Below, piece by piece: positions 45,050-52,013 of a DNA stretch of 64,000 nt. Every line of letters starts with the position of its first letter. The stretch's first letter is position 1. The stretch covers positions 1 to 64,000 of the forward strand of contig NZ_JAJLQW010000008.1 of the NCBI RefSeq assembly GCF_025548535.1, in the 5' to 3' direction. The notes under the pieces were generated by a model. It did no database searches, was not told where the DNA came from, and saw only the letters and a program-made list of their open reading frames with translations. This DNA is from Undibacterium sp. Jales W-56. Lineage in GTDB: Bacteria > Pseudomonadota > Gammaproteobacteria > Burkholderiales > Burkholderiaceae_D. The position numbers were made by a program, and so were the translations under genes.

Positions 45050-46264
45050 ATGGCATCCGGCAAGATTCTAGTGGCACAAGGCGGCGGCCCGACCACCGTC
45101 ATCAATCAATCGCTGGTCGGCGTGGTGCTGGAGGCGCGGCGTTTCAAGCAAATCGAGCGCATCTATGGCGCCCGCCACGGGGTACGCGGGATTATCGATG
45201 AAGACTTCGTCGACCTGACGCAAGAGACCAGCCACAACCTCGAATTGGTCGCCAGCACGCCCTCCTCCGCCTTAGGCTCCACCCGCGACAAACCCGATGC
45301 TGCGTATTGCCAGAAGATTTTTAAAGTCTTGCAGGCGCATGAGATCGAGCACTTCTTTTATATCGGCGGCAATGACTCGTCCGATACCGTGCGCATCGTC
45401 AGCCTGGAAGCGCAAAAAGCCGCTTATCCGCTACGCTGCATCCATATTCCCAAGACCATCGATAATGACCTGGTCGGCAATGACCATACCCCGGGCTTCC
45501 CGTCCGCCGCCCGCTTTGTCGCGCAGGCATTCGCCGGTGCGAATCTGGATAATGCCGCGCTGCCGGGCGTGTATGTCGGCGTGGTCATGGGACGGCATGC
45601 GGGCTTCTTGACTGCCGCCGCAGCGCTGGGAAAAAAATTCCCGGATGATGGTCCGCACCTGATTTATCTGCCTGAACGCGACTTCAGTATCGAGCGCTTT
45701 TTAGCCGATGTGAAACACGCTTATACGCAATATGGACGTTGCGTCGTTGCGGTATCGGAAGGTATCCACGATGCCTCGGGCACACCGATCTTAAGCCTGC
45801 TATCCAAGGAACTCGAGCATGACGCGCATGGCAATGTGCAGTTGTCCGGCACTGGCGCGCTCGCCGATTTACTCTGCGAAGAAATCAAATCGAAGCTCAA
45901 CATCAAGCGCGTCCGCGGCGACACCTTCGGCTATCTGCAACGCTCGTTTATCGGCTGCGTCTCCGATGTCGACCAGCGCGAAGCACGTGAGGTCGGCGAA
46001 AAAGCCGTGCAGTTCGCGCTGTGGGGACAGCGCGACGGCTCCGTCGCGATTAAGCGCACCGGTTTTTATTCCGTCGATTATGAGCTGCTGCCGCTGGCAG
46101 CCGTCGCCGGTAAAACCCGCGTGATGGAGGATGAGTTCATCTCGCCGGCTGGCACCGATGTGACCGATGCATTCCGGTTGTATTTGCGCCCTTTGCTGGG
46201 ATCCGGTATGCCCGATGCGTTCCGGCTGCGTTATAGCAAAGTCGATAAAGTGCTGAACAAATAA
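45050..46264 (+). CDS. pfp: 6-phosphofructokinase, probably pyrophosphate-dependent
   Basis: Phosphorylates fructose 6-phosphate. The 404-residue protein from ATG 45050 (GGAG upstream) begins with the donor loop QGGGPTTVINQS. It has GGNDSSDT instead of the ATP-type GGDGS, and PKTIDNDLVGNDHTPGF instead of PGTIDND. An Asp after GGN and the Lys in PKTIDND are the residues known to favour PPi over ATP, so a reversible PPi-PFK is inferred. No other glycolytic gene is nearby. It is followed by the DUF882 gene after 34 bp. Confidence 0.85.
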   Translation: MASGKILVAQGGGPTTVINQSLVGVVLEARRFKQIERIYGARHGVRGIIDEDFVDLTQETSHNLELVASTPSSALGSTRDKPDAAYCQKIFKVLQAHEIEHFFYIGGNDSSDTVRIVSLEAQKAAYPLRCIHIPKTIDNDLVGNDHTPGFPSAARFVAQAFAGANLDNAALPGVYVGVVMGRHAGFLTAAAALGKKFPDDGPHLIYLPERDFSIERFLADVKHAYTQYGRCVVAVSEGIHDASGTPILSLLSKELEHDAHGNVQLSGTGALADLLCEEIKSKLNIKRVRGDTFGYLQRSFIGCVSDVDQREAREVGEKAVQFALWGQRDGSVAIKRTGFYSVDYELLPLAAVAGKTRVMEDEFISPAGTDVTDAFRLYLRPLLGSGMPDAFRLRYSKVDKVLNK

Positions 46265-46298
46265 CTCTCGCCGCTTACTCATTTTTATACAAAAAAAC

Positions 46299-46946
46299 AT
46301 GCAATCACGCCGTGGCTTACTCAAAAAAACACTGATGCTGACTGCGGCCGGGCTGATGCTCGGCACCCGACCGCTGATCGGTCTGGCTGACGATAGAAGC
46401 AAAGAAAAACCGCATGAGCTGGAGCCGCCGCCGGACCTGTTCGACTCGCAGGCGCTGGATATTGAGTTTTGGGTCAAGCCGCGCACCATCGATCTGATAC
46501 GCCCGGCCAGCGGTGAGCGTACCAGGCTGCTGTACTGGAAAGACGGCGAAGTCCAGAGTTCGGCATATGAACAGCTCTGCCATATCCTGCGCGACGTGAA
46601 TGGTAAGAAGACCGCGCCCATCGATCCCAAATTAATTGAAACCCTCTGGGCGACCCAGGCCTTTATCGCCCGCTTCGGGATGGTCAAGCCGCTGGAAGTT
46701 TTATCCGGTTATCGCACACCGGAATCGAATCAGCGCCTGATCGAGGAAGGTATCCCGGCAGCCAGAAAATCCCTGCACCTGGAAGGTCGCGCTGCCGATA
46801 TCCGGATCGCACAACTACACGAAGAAGCGCTGGGGGAATTGATCCGCAGCTTCCGCCAGGGCGGCGTCGGCTTCTATTACCGCCCCAGTGCGAAGGGCGG
46901 CTGGATACATACGGATACCGGCTTACAAAGAAGCTGGAAGGGTTAG
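46299..46946 (+). CDS. DUF882/YcbK-like exported peptidase
   Basis: A 215-residue protein with a Tat-type signal (SRRGLLKKTLMLTAAGLML) and a C-terminal M15-like domain: SGYRTPESNQRL, SLHLEGRAADIRI (His and Asp zinc ligands) and GWIHTDTG (last His). Family members such as YcbK/MepK act on peptidoglycan cross-links. The twin-arginine signal suggests it folds before export. The spacing from the phosphofructokinase gene (34 bp) allows cotranscription, though the functions are unrelated. Confidence 0.85.
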   Translation: MQSRRGLLKKTLMLTAAGLMLGTRPLIGLADDRSKEKPHELEPPPDLFDSQALDIEFWVKPRTIDLIRPASGERTRLLYWKDGEVQSSAYEQLCHILRDVNGKKTAPIDPKLIETLWATQAFIARFGMVKPLEVLSGYRTPESNQRLIEEGIPAARKSLHLEGRAADIRIAQLHEEALGELIRSFRQGGVGFYYRPSAKGGWIHTDTGLQRSWKG

Positions 46947-46964
46947 CTTTTTTAAAGCGGTTGA

Positions 46965-48083
46965 CTAACTCGGATTGCGACGCCAGATCGCCCAGCGTTG
47001 CGTAATACCGTACATCAGAACCAGGATAACAAACCACGCGAAATAACAAACCAGTAGCGAGGCCTGATAAGCGGCAGGCCCGATTTGTTTGCCCGCTTCA
47101 AACTGCACCTGAGCGCCATACAGGGTCTGCATCGTGACCCAGCTCAAGGCATGGATCAATGCCACATGCACACAATAAAAGAATAAAGGGTGGCTGCCGA
47201 ACAAGGACAGCACCGGCACTTCGTGTTTGACGCGCTTGTCCAGGAATGCCAGCAAAGCGAGACTGATGCTCAAGGTCACGCACAGATACAACAGCGACGG
47301 CGGATATTTTTGCAGCTTCAAAAACGACATCAGGCTGCGCATCCAGCCGCCCTCCTGCATCGTCCAGGCCTCAGGATCGCCGTACCAGTTACCGCTACGC
47401 AGCAGGACGAACATCAGCATCAATCCCATCGCAGCGATCCACAAATTGCGTTGTCGCTCGGCAGGCGCTTGCAAAAACCAGGGACCTATTCCGTAGCCCG
47501 CTGCCATCAAGCCTATCCACGGCATCAGCGGATACAGTACAAACACGCCAAAATGCTCCCCCATCGCAATCCAGCCGCCTTGATGCCACAGCGTCATCCA
47601 TAAGTCAGGGTCGGGATGATGAAATGGATCGAGTAAATTATGCGGCAACAGCAAAGCTGCGGCGATCAGCACAATCAGCGGGCGCGGCAAAAAGATCAAG
47701 CCCGCCAGACTCATCATCCCCACGCCGAGCACCCAGATCACTTGCAACATGATGTGGTCGAGTCCGAATTGCCAGCTGAAATTAATCCAGGTCAGCTCCA
47801 GCACGATCAGCATCGCGCCGCGGCTCAGCAGATAACGCGCCATTGACGCTCGATCAAATTTCCGGGAGCGTAAAAATGCCGAAACACCCGCCAGCAAGAC
47901 AAAGGTCGGCGCACATAAATGGGTAATCCAGCGGGTGAAAAACCATCCTGCTGAAGTCTGCGTCAGATCCATCGGGTTAAATGGCGTCGGCGTGAAAAAA
48001 TCGCGCACATGGTCCAGCGCCATCAAGGCAATCACCAGGCCACGCAATACATCGATGGCAAGCACACGACTCTCGGTTTTCAT
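46965..48083 (-). CDS. DUF1624/heparan-acetyltransferase-like membrane protein
   Basis: A 372-residue membrane protein with about ten helices. It opens with RVLAIDVLRGLVIALMALDHVRDFF, the signature of the YeiB/HGSNAT-like acyltransferase group in which the DHxRDFF His is thought to matter. The acceptor is unknown. ATG 48083 is chosen because GGAGC lies five bases upstream, rather than a TTG one codon earlier. Convergent with the DUF882 gene, divergent from the DAHP synthase gene. Confidence 0.82.
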   Translation of the reverse strand: MKTESRVLAIDVLRGLVIALMALDHVRDFFTPTPFNPMDLTQTSAGWFFTRWITHLCAPTFVLLAGVSAFLRSRKFDRASMARYLLSRGAMLIVLELTWINFSWQFGLDHIMLQVIWVLGVGMMSLAGLIFLPRPLIVLIAAALLLPHNLLDPFHHPDPDLWMTLWHQGGWIAMGEHFGVFVLYPLMPWIGLMAAGYGIGPWFLQAPAERQRNLWIAAMGLMLMFVLLRSGNWYGDPEAWTMQEGGWMRSLMSFLKLQKYPPSLLYLCVTLSISLALLAFLDKRVKHEVPVLSLFGSHPLFFYCVHVALIHALSWVTMQTLYGAQVQFEAGKQIGPAAYQASLLVCYFAWFVILVLMYGITQRWAIWRRNPS

Positions 48084-48192
48084 CAAAGCTCCACGAATAA
48101 AATGATCGTCAGGAAAATTTGCAGATTGCCAAGCCTACGTTACCCGGTAAAAATGGTCAATAAGATCACTTTTTCATGGATGCCATCCGGAT

Positions 48193-48222
48193 TTGTGCAA
48201 GGCACAAAATTTGAGCCATAAT
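48193..48222 (+). promoter_or_regulatory. Candidate promoter and operator of the DAHP synthase gene
   Basis: TTGTGC (48193-48198) and CATAAT (48217-48222) are 18 bp apart. The -35 box is one arm of a perfect inverted repeat TTGTGC-AAG-GCACAA (48193-48207), so a regulator bound there would affect transcription. The start codon lies 55 bp downstream. Confidence 0.45.
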
Positions 48223-48277
48223 GTGCCATTCTCTTTTCATACTCACGCTCCATTTCCATTACTTAAATTTAAGCGCT

Positions 48278-49342
48278 ATGACGAATCAGATCTTAGAAAA
48301 TATCAACGTTACCTCATTTGAGAGCATGCCGACCCCCGAAGATTTGCATGCGCGCTTGCCTCTGAGCGACTTGGCCGCCGCGGTCGTGACCAAAGGCCGC
48401 GAAGACTTGCGCAATATCCTGGAACGTAAAGACCAGCGGCTGTTCGTCGTGGTCGGCCCTTGTTCCATTCACGACCCGCTTGCCGGGCTCGATTACGCGC
48501 GCCGCCTGCAAGCCTTGCAAGAAGAAGTCAAAGACGAATTGCTCCTCGTGATGCGTGTGTATTTTGAAAAACCGCGCACCACGACCGGCTGGAAAGGTTA
48601 TATCAACGATCCGGATATGGACGATTCTTTCCGCGTCGATCAGGGTATGGAGAAGGCGCGTCAATTTTTGCTGGATGTCTGCGAACTCGGCTTGCCAACC
48701 GGCACCGAAGCACTGGACCCGATCTCGCCTCAATATCTGGGCGACCTGATCGCCTGGACCGCGATCGGCGCACGCACCACAGAATCGCAAACCCACCGTG
48801 AAATGTCGTCCGGCTTATCAACCCCGGTCGGTTTTAAAAACGGTACGGATGGCGATATCAGTATCGCCATCAATGCGATATTGTCGGCATCGCATCCGCA
48901 TTCCTTCCTCGGGCTGAACGGGCAAGGCCGCGTATCGATCGTCCGCACCAGCGGCAACCCGCATGGCCATGTCGTCTTACGCGGCGGCGATGGTCGCCCG
49001 AATTACGATACGGTGTCCGTCGCGATGGCGGAACAAGCGCTGACCAAGGCCAAGCTGCCGGCGAACATCGTGGTCGATTGCTCCCATGCGAATAGCTACA
49101 AAAAACCAGAGCTGCAAACCCTGGTGATGGCCGATGTGATTAACCAGGTTGTGAATGGCAATACGGCCCTGGTCGGTGTGATGATCGAATCGAATATCGT
49201 GGCAGGCAATCAGCCGATACCCGATGATTTATCGCAGCTCAAGTATGGCTGTTCAGTGACCGATGCCTGTGTGGATTGGGCGACTACTGAGACCATGATA
49301 CGCGATGCCGCATCAAAACTACGCACGCGTAAAGTCGCATAA
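48278..49342 (+). CDS. aroG: 3-deoxy-7-phosphoheptulonate synthase, class I
   Basis: Catalyses the first shikimate step, phosphoenolpyruvate + erythrose 4-phosphate to DAHP. The 354-residue protein from ATG 48278 has the class I signatures VVGPCSIHDP (Cys metal ligand), RVYFEKPRTTTGWKG, GLPTGTEALDP, GFKNGTDG, and DCSHANSYK. Length matches E. coli AroG/F/H. Which amino acid inhibits it cannot be read with certainty. It is a single gene with its own terminator. Confidence 0.95.
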   Translation: MTNQILENINVTSFESMPTPEDLHARLPLSDLAAAVVTKGREDLRNILERKDQRLFVVVGPCSIHDPLAGLDYARRLQALQEEVKDELLLVMRVYFEKPRTTTGWKGYINDPDMDDSFRVDQGMEKARQFLLDVCELGLPTGTEALDPISPQYLGDLIAWTAIGARTTESQTHREMSSGLSTPVGFKNGTDGDISIAINAILSASHPHSFLGLNGQGRVSIVRTSGNPHGHVVLRGGDGRPNYDTVSVAMAEQALTKAKLPANIVVDCSHANSYKKPELQTLVMADVINQVVNGNTALVGVMIESNIVAGNQPIPDDLSQLKYGCSVTDACVDWATTETMIRDAASKLRTRKVA

Positions 49343-49370
49343 TCTTCGCCAGGCGATCTGCGTAAAAACG

Positions 49371-49406
49371 ACAAAGACGGGCTCGCAACGCACCGTCTTT
49401 TTTTGT
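49371..49406 (+). terminator. Terminator of the DAHP synthase gene
   Basis: Arms AAAGACGG (49373-49380) and CCGTCTTT (49393-49400) pair around a 12-nt loop and are followed by TTTT. It lies about 30 bp past the stop. Confidence 0.87.
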
Positions 49407-49492
49407 TTCTACACCTGGCAAAATCTCAAGGATCAAGCCATCTGCCCTAGCATTGTTTTGATTTTGATTGCCTGCTCAATTTGTCATGCAAA

Positions 49493-49906
49493 TTATTCCC
49501 GCTTGCTGCGCATCGCCCGCGTCTGCGCAATCGCCTTATCCTCAAGCAAGCGCTGATACTCCATACTTTCCACGGGGATCAAAGCCACCTTGCCGCTGGC
49601 ATTGAAATGCAATCCCCATCCGTAAGATTTTGCCAAGGGTGAGGCGCGCATGCATGCCATCGGTTTAGAAAAAAACTCTTGCCAGAGCTGCTCGCGTTTA
49701 TCTTGCACTACCTCAACCGGCAACTCACGTCTTTGCACATGCACGGCAAACTGCACCTCTTCTTGAGTGAGTTTATAAGGCTTGGCCGAAATGAGTTCGT
49801 ATTCTAGTAGCGCGATAGATTTCTTCCCAGCCCGCGCTGGCGGCACGGCACCGTGATCCACTTTGGCATCGGCCGCAACCGCAATAAACGTATTGTAGTA
49901 ATTCAT
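49493..49906 (-). CDS. DUF6157-like hypothetical protein
   Basis: A 137-residue cytosolic protein starting MNYYNTFIAVAADAKVDHGAVPPARAG. I associate this pattern with DUF6157, from memory. Function is unknown. No signal peptide or membrane segment was seen. It is on the same strand as the cassette genes and follows attC-like site 3. It could be a last cassette whose own attC is lost or a resident gene at the array's far end, since no attC-like hairpin was seen downstream of its stop (49405-49492). Confidence 0.6.
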   Translation of the reverse strand: MNYYNTFIAVAADAKVDHGAVPPARAGKKSIALLEYELISAKPYKLTQEEVQFAVHVQRRELPVEVVQDKREQLWQEFFSKPMACMRASPLAKSYGWGLHFNASGKVALIPVESMEYQRLLEDKAIAQTRAMRSKRE

Positions 49907-49991
49907 ATCGCCTCGTTATCTGTACAAGTTGCAATCCGACCTGACATGGTGTTTCAGATCAAGTCGGAACTGATGCAACTAAACATAGGAT

Positions 49992-50081
49992 GCGTAACGT
50001 AGAAGTGAGGGGCGGCCGGGGCGAAGCGTAGGAAACCACAAGCGCAGCTTGTGGCCGTCCCTCTCGACTTCCGGGTTAGGC
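49992..50081 (-). other. attC-like site 3, after the GIY-YIG cassette gene
   Basis: About 90 bp. The minus strand begins GCCTAAC (50081-50075), containing the gene's TAA stop, and ends GTTACGC (49998-49992), one base off GTTRRRY. The arms GAAGTGAGGGGCGGCC and GGCCGTCCCTCTCGACTTC pair with interruptions, with an inner CCACAAGC/GCTTGTGG stem. This fits an attC fold with extrahelical bases. Confidence 0.7.
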
Positions 50082-50654
50082 ATCTTTTGGGGCCTTGAGT
50101 GCAATCGCCAAATTGCCAATATTTTTGTTAAGAATAGGTTTTGAAATACGAAGAATAAGAGACTCGACGTGCTTTGGGAAATCATTCCATTTCACGGCTC
50201 CGACATCGTATGCTGATATGTACTTAACGATTTTAGTTCTAAATTTAGGAGCGCTCTTGATACCTTTAGGAAATGCAATGTGCACTGACCTGTTGATGGC
50301 GGAAAAAATTTCAGGAACAAGCTTTGTGGCCTTGCCTAGATATATAAGATTCCCCATCGAATCGTAAAAAGCATAAATACCTGGGTCGTTCGCATGTTCG
50401 CCGAGCATGCTCTTTAACTGAGTTTGAATTGCCTTGCCTGAGTCGAATTCCGCAAACTCGACAATAACCTTAAACTCTGGAACAAAAGCGCACTGTATTA
50501 GATATTCAATCGTGCTCTTTCTTGGCTCCCTTGTTCCATGCAGCCATTGATTGATTTGGTTTTTTGTGTAACCAGATCGATCTGCCGCATTTTCAATCTT
50601 GCCTGAGTAAAACTCCTGGATAACATAAGTGAGAACTTCAGATCTTTTGGTCAT
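50076..50654 (-). CDS. Cassette gene: putative HTH plus GIY-YIG domain protein
   Basis: A 192-residue protein. Residues 15-50 (SGKIENAADRSGYTKNQINQWLHG, with REPRKSTIEYL) look like a DNA-binding helix-turn-helix. Residues 90-180 show a GIY-YIG-like start PGIYAFYDSMGNLIYLGKATKL, with PGIY for GIY and IYLGK for YIG. GIY-YIG domains are nicking or cleaving nucleases. The catalytic Arg and Glu cannot be assigned with confidence from reading alone. AT-rich codon usage differs visibly from neighbours and fits acquisition. The stop lies inside the attC core site, as is common in cassettes. Function unknown; a nuclease or restriction-like role is only possible. Confidence 0.65.
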   Translation of the reverse strand: MTKRSEVLTYVIQEFYSGKIENAADRSGYTKNQINQWLHGTREPRKSTIEYLIQCAFVPEFKVIVEFAEFDSGKAIQTQLKSMLGEHANDPGIYAFYDSMGNLIYLGKATKLVPEIFSAINRSVHIAFPKGIKSAPKFRTKIVKYISAYDVGAVKWNDFPKHVESLILRISKPILNKNIGNLAIALKAPKDA

Positions 50655-50695
50655 AAAAATGCTCTAGTCGTGGAATGAAGTCGGTTGATCGGAGT

Positions 50696-50753
50696 GCCTA
50701 ACGCCAAAGATGACCGGCACGCTTGCGTGACAGTGTCGATCAACATGTTAAAA
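50696..50753 (-). other. attC-like site 2, after the 99-residue cassette gene
   Basis: 58 bp, the classical 59-base-element size. The minus strand starts TTTTAAC (with the gene's TAA stop), which deviates from RYYYAAC only at the first base, and ends GTTAGGC, a perfect GTTRRRY core. Inner arms CACGC/GCGTG and outer GATGAC/GTGTCGATC pair imperfectly. Confidence 0.72.
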
Positions 50754-51047
50754 CCGAAAATGTAGGTCGCCATTCTTGATTACCTCGCTTACGGGCAAGT
50801 CTGGATTTAGAAAATACTCGGGCTCTTTGTTGCTGCAGTAGGGGCTGCTTACCTGGACGATCTCCGTTTTGCCTGCGGCGCCCATCATAACTGTGTGCGT
50901 CGAAGAATATTGGAGAAAGCCTTTTTCAATTACTCGCTTCACTAGATCGCGAAGAGAGTCGTTTGGGCCAATCTCAAACACCATTTCAAGTGGCCCCATT
51001 TGGTCGTCTTGAGCGCAGCATGCTTCTCTTGATATTTCAATGCGCAT
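50748..51047 (-). CDS. Cassette gene: hypothetical 99-residue protein
   Basis: MRIEISREACCAQDDQMGPL opens a 99-residue acidic protein of unknown family. It has no signal peptide or membrane helix and mixed alpha/beta composition. Its TAA stop overlaps the first core site of attC 2, which supports it as a real cassette gene. No strong ribosome binding site precedes ATG 51047; cassette genes often rely on readthrough from upstream. Confidence 0.6.
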   Translation of the reverse strand: MRIEISREACCAQDDQMGPLEMVFEIGPNDSLRDLVKRVIEKGFLQYSSTHTVMMGAAGKTEIVQVSSPYCSNKEPEYFLNPDLPVSEVIKNGDLHFRF

Positions 51048-51062
51048 ATGAGTTTTAAAGTA

Positions 51063-51118
51063 GAGCTACCCGGATCAACGGCTTCATCGTTGATTCCGAG
51101 TTACGCGACATGTTATGG
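51063..51118 (-). other. attC-like site 1, after the 155-residue cassette gene
   Basis: 56 bp. CGGATCAACG (51071-51080) pairs with CGTTGATTCCG (51088-51098), leaving one unpaired T, an extrahelical base as in attC hairpins. The 5' side has CCATAACATG, sharing TAACATG with attC 2. Core sequences at both ends deviate from consensus (CCATAAC and GTAGCTC), so this is a degenerate site. Confidence 0.55.
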
Positions 51119-51128
51119 GTGCGCATAT

Positions 51129-51596
51129 TCAGGGCGCTTTCTTTTTGGCTTGACCGAAAGACGGGGGTGCCGCCAGGGTTGGGGCTTCCAATGGTGGCAC
51201 TGACTTTTGCTGTGGCGGCGTACTTGAATGCGTCAGTGGTTCTGCTCTTAGTTCGGCCCGGATGGCCGTCGCGGTTTGTACAAATGCTGTGATGAGTGCA
51301 GCGACTGCAAGTGCAATGACCCACCGCTGGATTTTTGCGTTGCTCTCGTTCAGGTCGGTAATGTGGCAGTGGAGTTCAACAACATGAGATTGGAGGTTTC
51401 CAATGTGTGAGCGGAGTAAATGGGTGCGAACGGTTTCACAAAGCTGCGGGTACTCATGCGCGCCGAAATGCGCAAACGCTTGTGAATGGCAGAGAGCAGC
51501 GGCGTAATTCTCAAGCTCTGCGCTAGACGACGACGCAAGTCCATCTCTGTTGGCTTGTTGGCGCAGATGGTCAAGAACGCTAATAATGTCATTCAT
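51129..51596 (-). CDS. Cassette gene: hypothetical membrane protein
   Basis: A 155-residue protein with a soluble helical N-terminal part (1-85, rich in His and Cys), one membrane helix (about 92-112, WVIALAVAALITAFVQTATA) and a Pro/Ala/Ser-rich tail. I recognise no family. It is the first cassette gene, nearest the integrase remnant. An AGGA lies upstream (about 25 bp) but no ideal ribosome binding site. Confidence 0.6.
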   Translation of the reverse strand: MNDIISVLDHLRQQANRDGLASSSSAELENYAAALCHSQAFAHFGAHEYPQLCETVRTHLLRSHIGNLQSHVVELHCHITDLNESNAKIQRWVIALAVAALITAFVQTATAIRAELRAEPLTHSSTPPQQKSVPPLEAPTLAAPPSFGQAKKKAP

Positions 51597-51636
51597 TTAC
51601 GAAACCCATAACTTCAAATAGGATGAAAAAAATTCC

Positions 51637-51684
51637 GCCTAACCTGGCGGTCCGTCCGCCTATCCTGGCGAGGTCGTTCGTAAC
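51637..51684 (-). other. Core site at the array head (attI or a further attC)
   Basis: On the minus strand GTTAGGC (51643-51637) is a perfect recombination core facing the first cassette gene. Upstream lie CCTGGCG twice and a GGCGG/CCGCC stem. Its place between the integrase promoter region and the first cassette fits attI, but the inverted arms also fit a short attC. Confidence 0.5.
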
Positions 51685-51711
51685 TGTTGCTCTGCGCCGC
51701 TTTCCTCAATC

Positions 51712-51730
51712 TACTGTACAAATTACAGTA
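51712..51730. promoter_or_regulatory. LexA-like perfect palindrome upstream of the integrase remnant
   Basis: TACTGTA-CAAAT-TACAGTA is a perfect inverted repeat resembling the SOS box TACTGT-N8-ACAGTA, with one base fewer between arms (CTG-N9-CAG, not N10). Integron integrase promoters are known to carry LexA sites, and this one lies 74 bp before the first recognisable integrase residue. Confidence 0.5.
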
Positions 51731-51804
51731 TTAAATAAGCAGGAAAGGCAAACAGCTCCTTGAGCGCCTCGCGTGTCACTTCCGAATCCAGTTCCAGACA
51801 AGCA

Positions 51805-51900
51805 AAGTTGCTTATCCGCGTTAAAAATTGCATTCGTGATAAGCACTAAAGCTTACCCACAGAAGAAGCCTATGTCTACTGGATCCGATGGTATGTCCAC
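51805..51900 (+). pseudogene. intI: Integron integrase (intI) N-terminal remnant
   Basis: Reading from 51805 in one frame gives KLLIRVKNCIRDKH, a stop at 51847-51849, then SLPTEEAYVYWIRWYVH. Integron integrases begin their core-binding domain with a pattern like RVRDxIRLKHYSxRTExAYVxWIRRFIxFH, so the match is clear, including HYS with Y changed to stop (TAY to TAA) and R to P next to TEE. Similarity ends near 51900, and no catalytic domain follows before the GFA gene at 52014. The orientation opposite to the cassette genes is as expected for intI. Confidence 0.75.
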
Positions 51901-52013
51901 GTTGCCCCTATGCAGACGTTCAAAAAAATCATGTAACTGGCTCGTAAGGGCACAACTGCGACAGTCATGATCTGACACATCCTGTTAGAACGAGTCACAA
52001 CCTGTACACCTTA

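Larger units (their letters stand above)
49985..51936 (-). mobile_element. Decayed integron: cassette array with integrase remnant
   Basis: Three genes on the minus strand (155, 99 and 192 residues) alternate with three attC-like hairpins. On the opposite strand at the head of the array lies a short integron-integrase N-terminal remnant. GCCTAAC/GTTAGGC core sites occur at 51637-51643, 50696-50702 and 50075-50081. Layout (integrase diverging from cassettes, cassette genes all pointing away from it) is the integron standard. The integrase is dead, so this is best called an integron relic or, nearly, a CALIN. Cassette boundaries are inferred. Confidence 0.75.
51597..52013. other. Head region of the integron relic
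   Basis: These 417 bp hold, from left to right: a core site GCCTAAC at 51637-51643, a GGCGG-TCCGT-CCGCC palindrome at 51646-51660, the LexA-like palindrome at 51712-51730, and the integrase remnant at 51805-51900. The part from 51937 to 52013 shows nothing recognisable. Confidence 0.6.

Noticed and set aside
49405..49492. A fourth attC site after the DUF6157-like gene
   Set aside because: No GTTRRRY/RYYYAAC pair and no long imperfect hairpin were found, so this gene was not firmly assigned to the cassette array.
51773..51970. 65-codon plus-strand frame in the integron head region
   Set aside because: It overlaps the integrase remnant in a different frame, has no ribosome binding site or family match, and is better explained as noise in a decayed gene.
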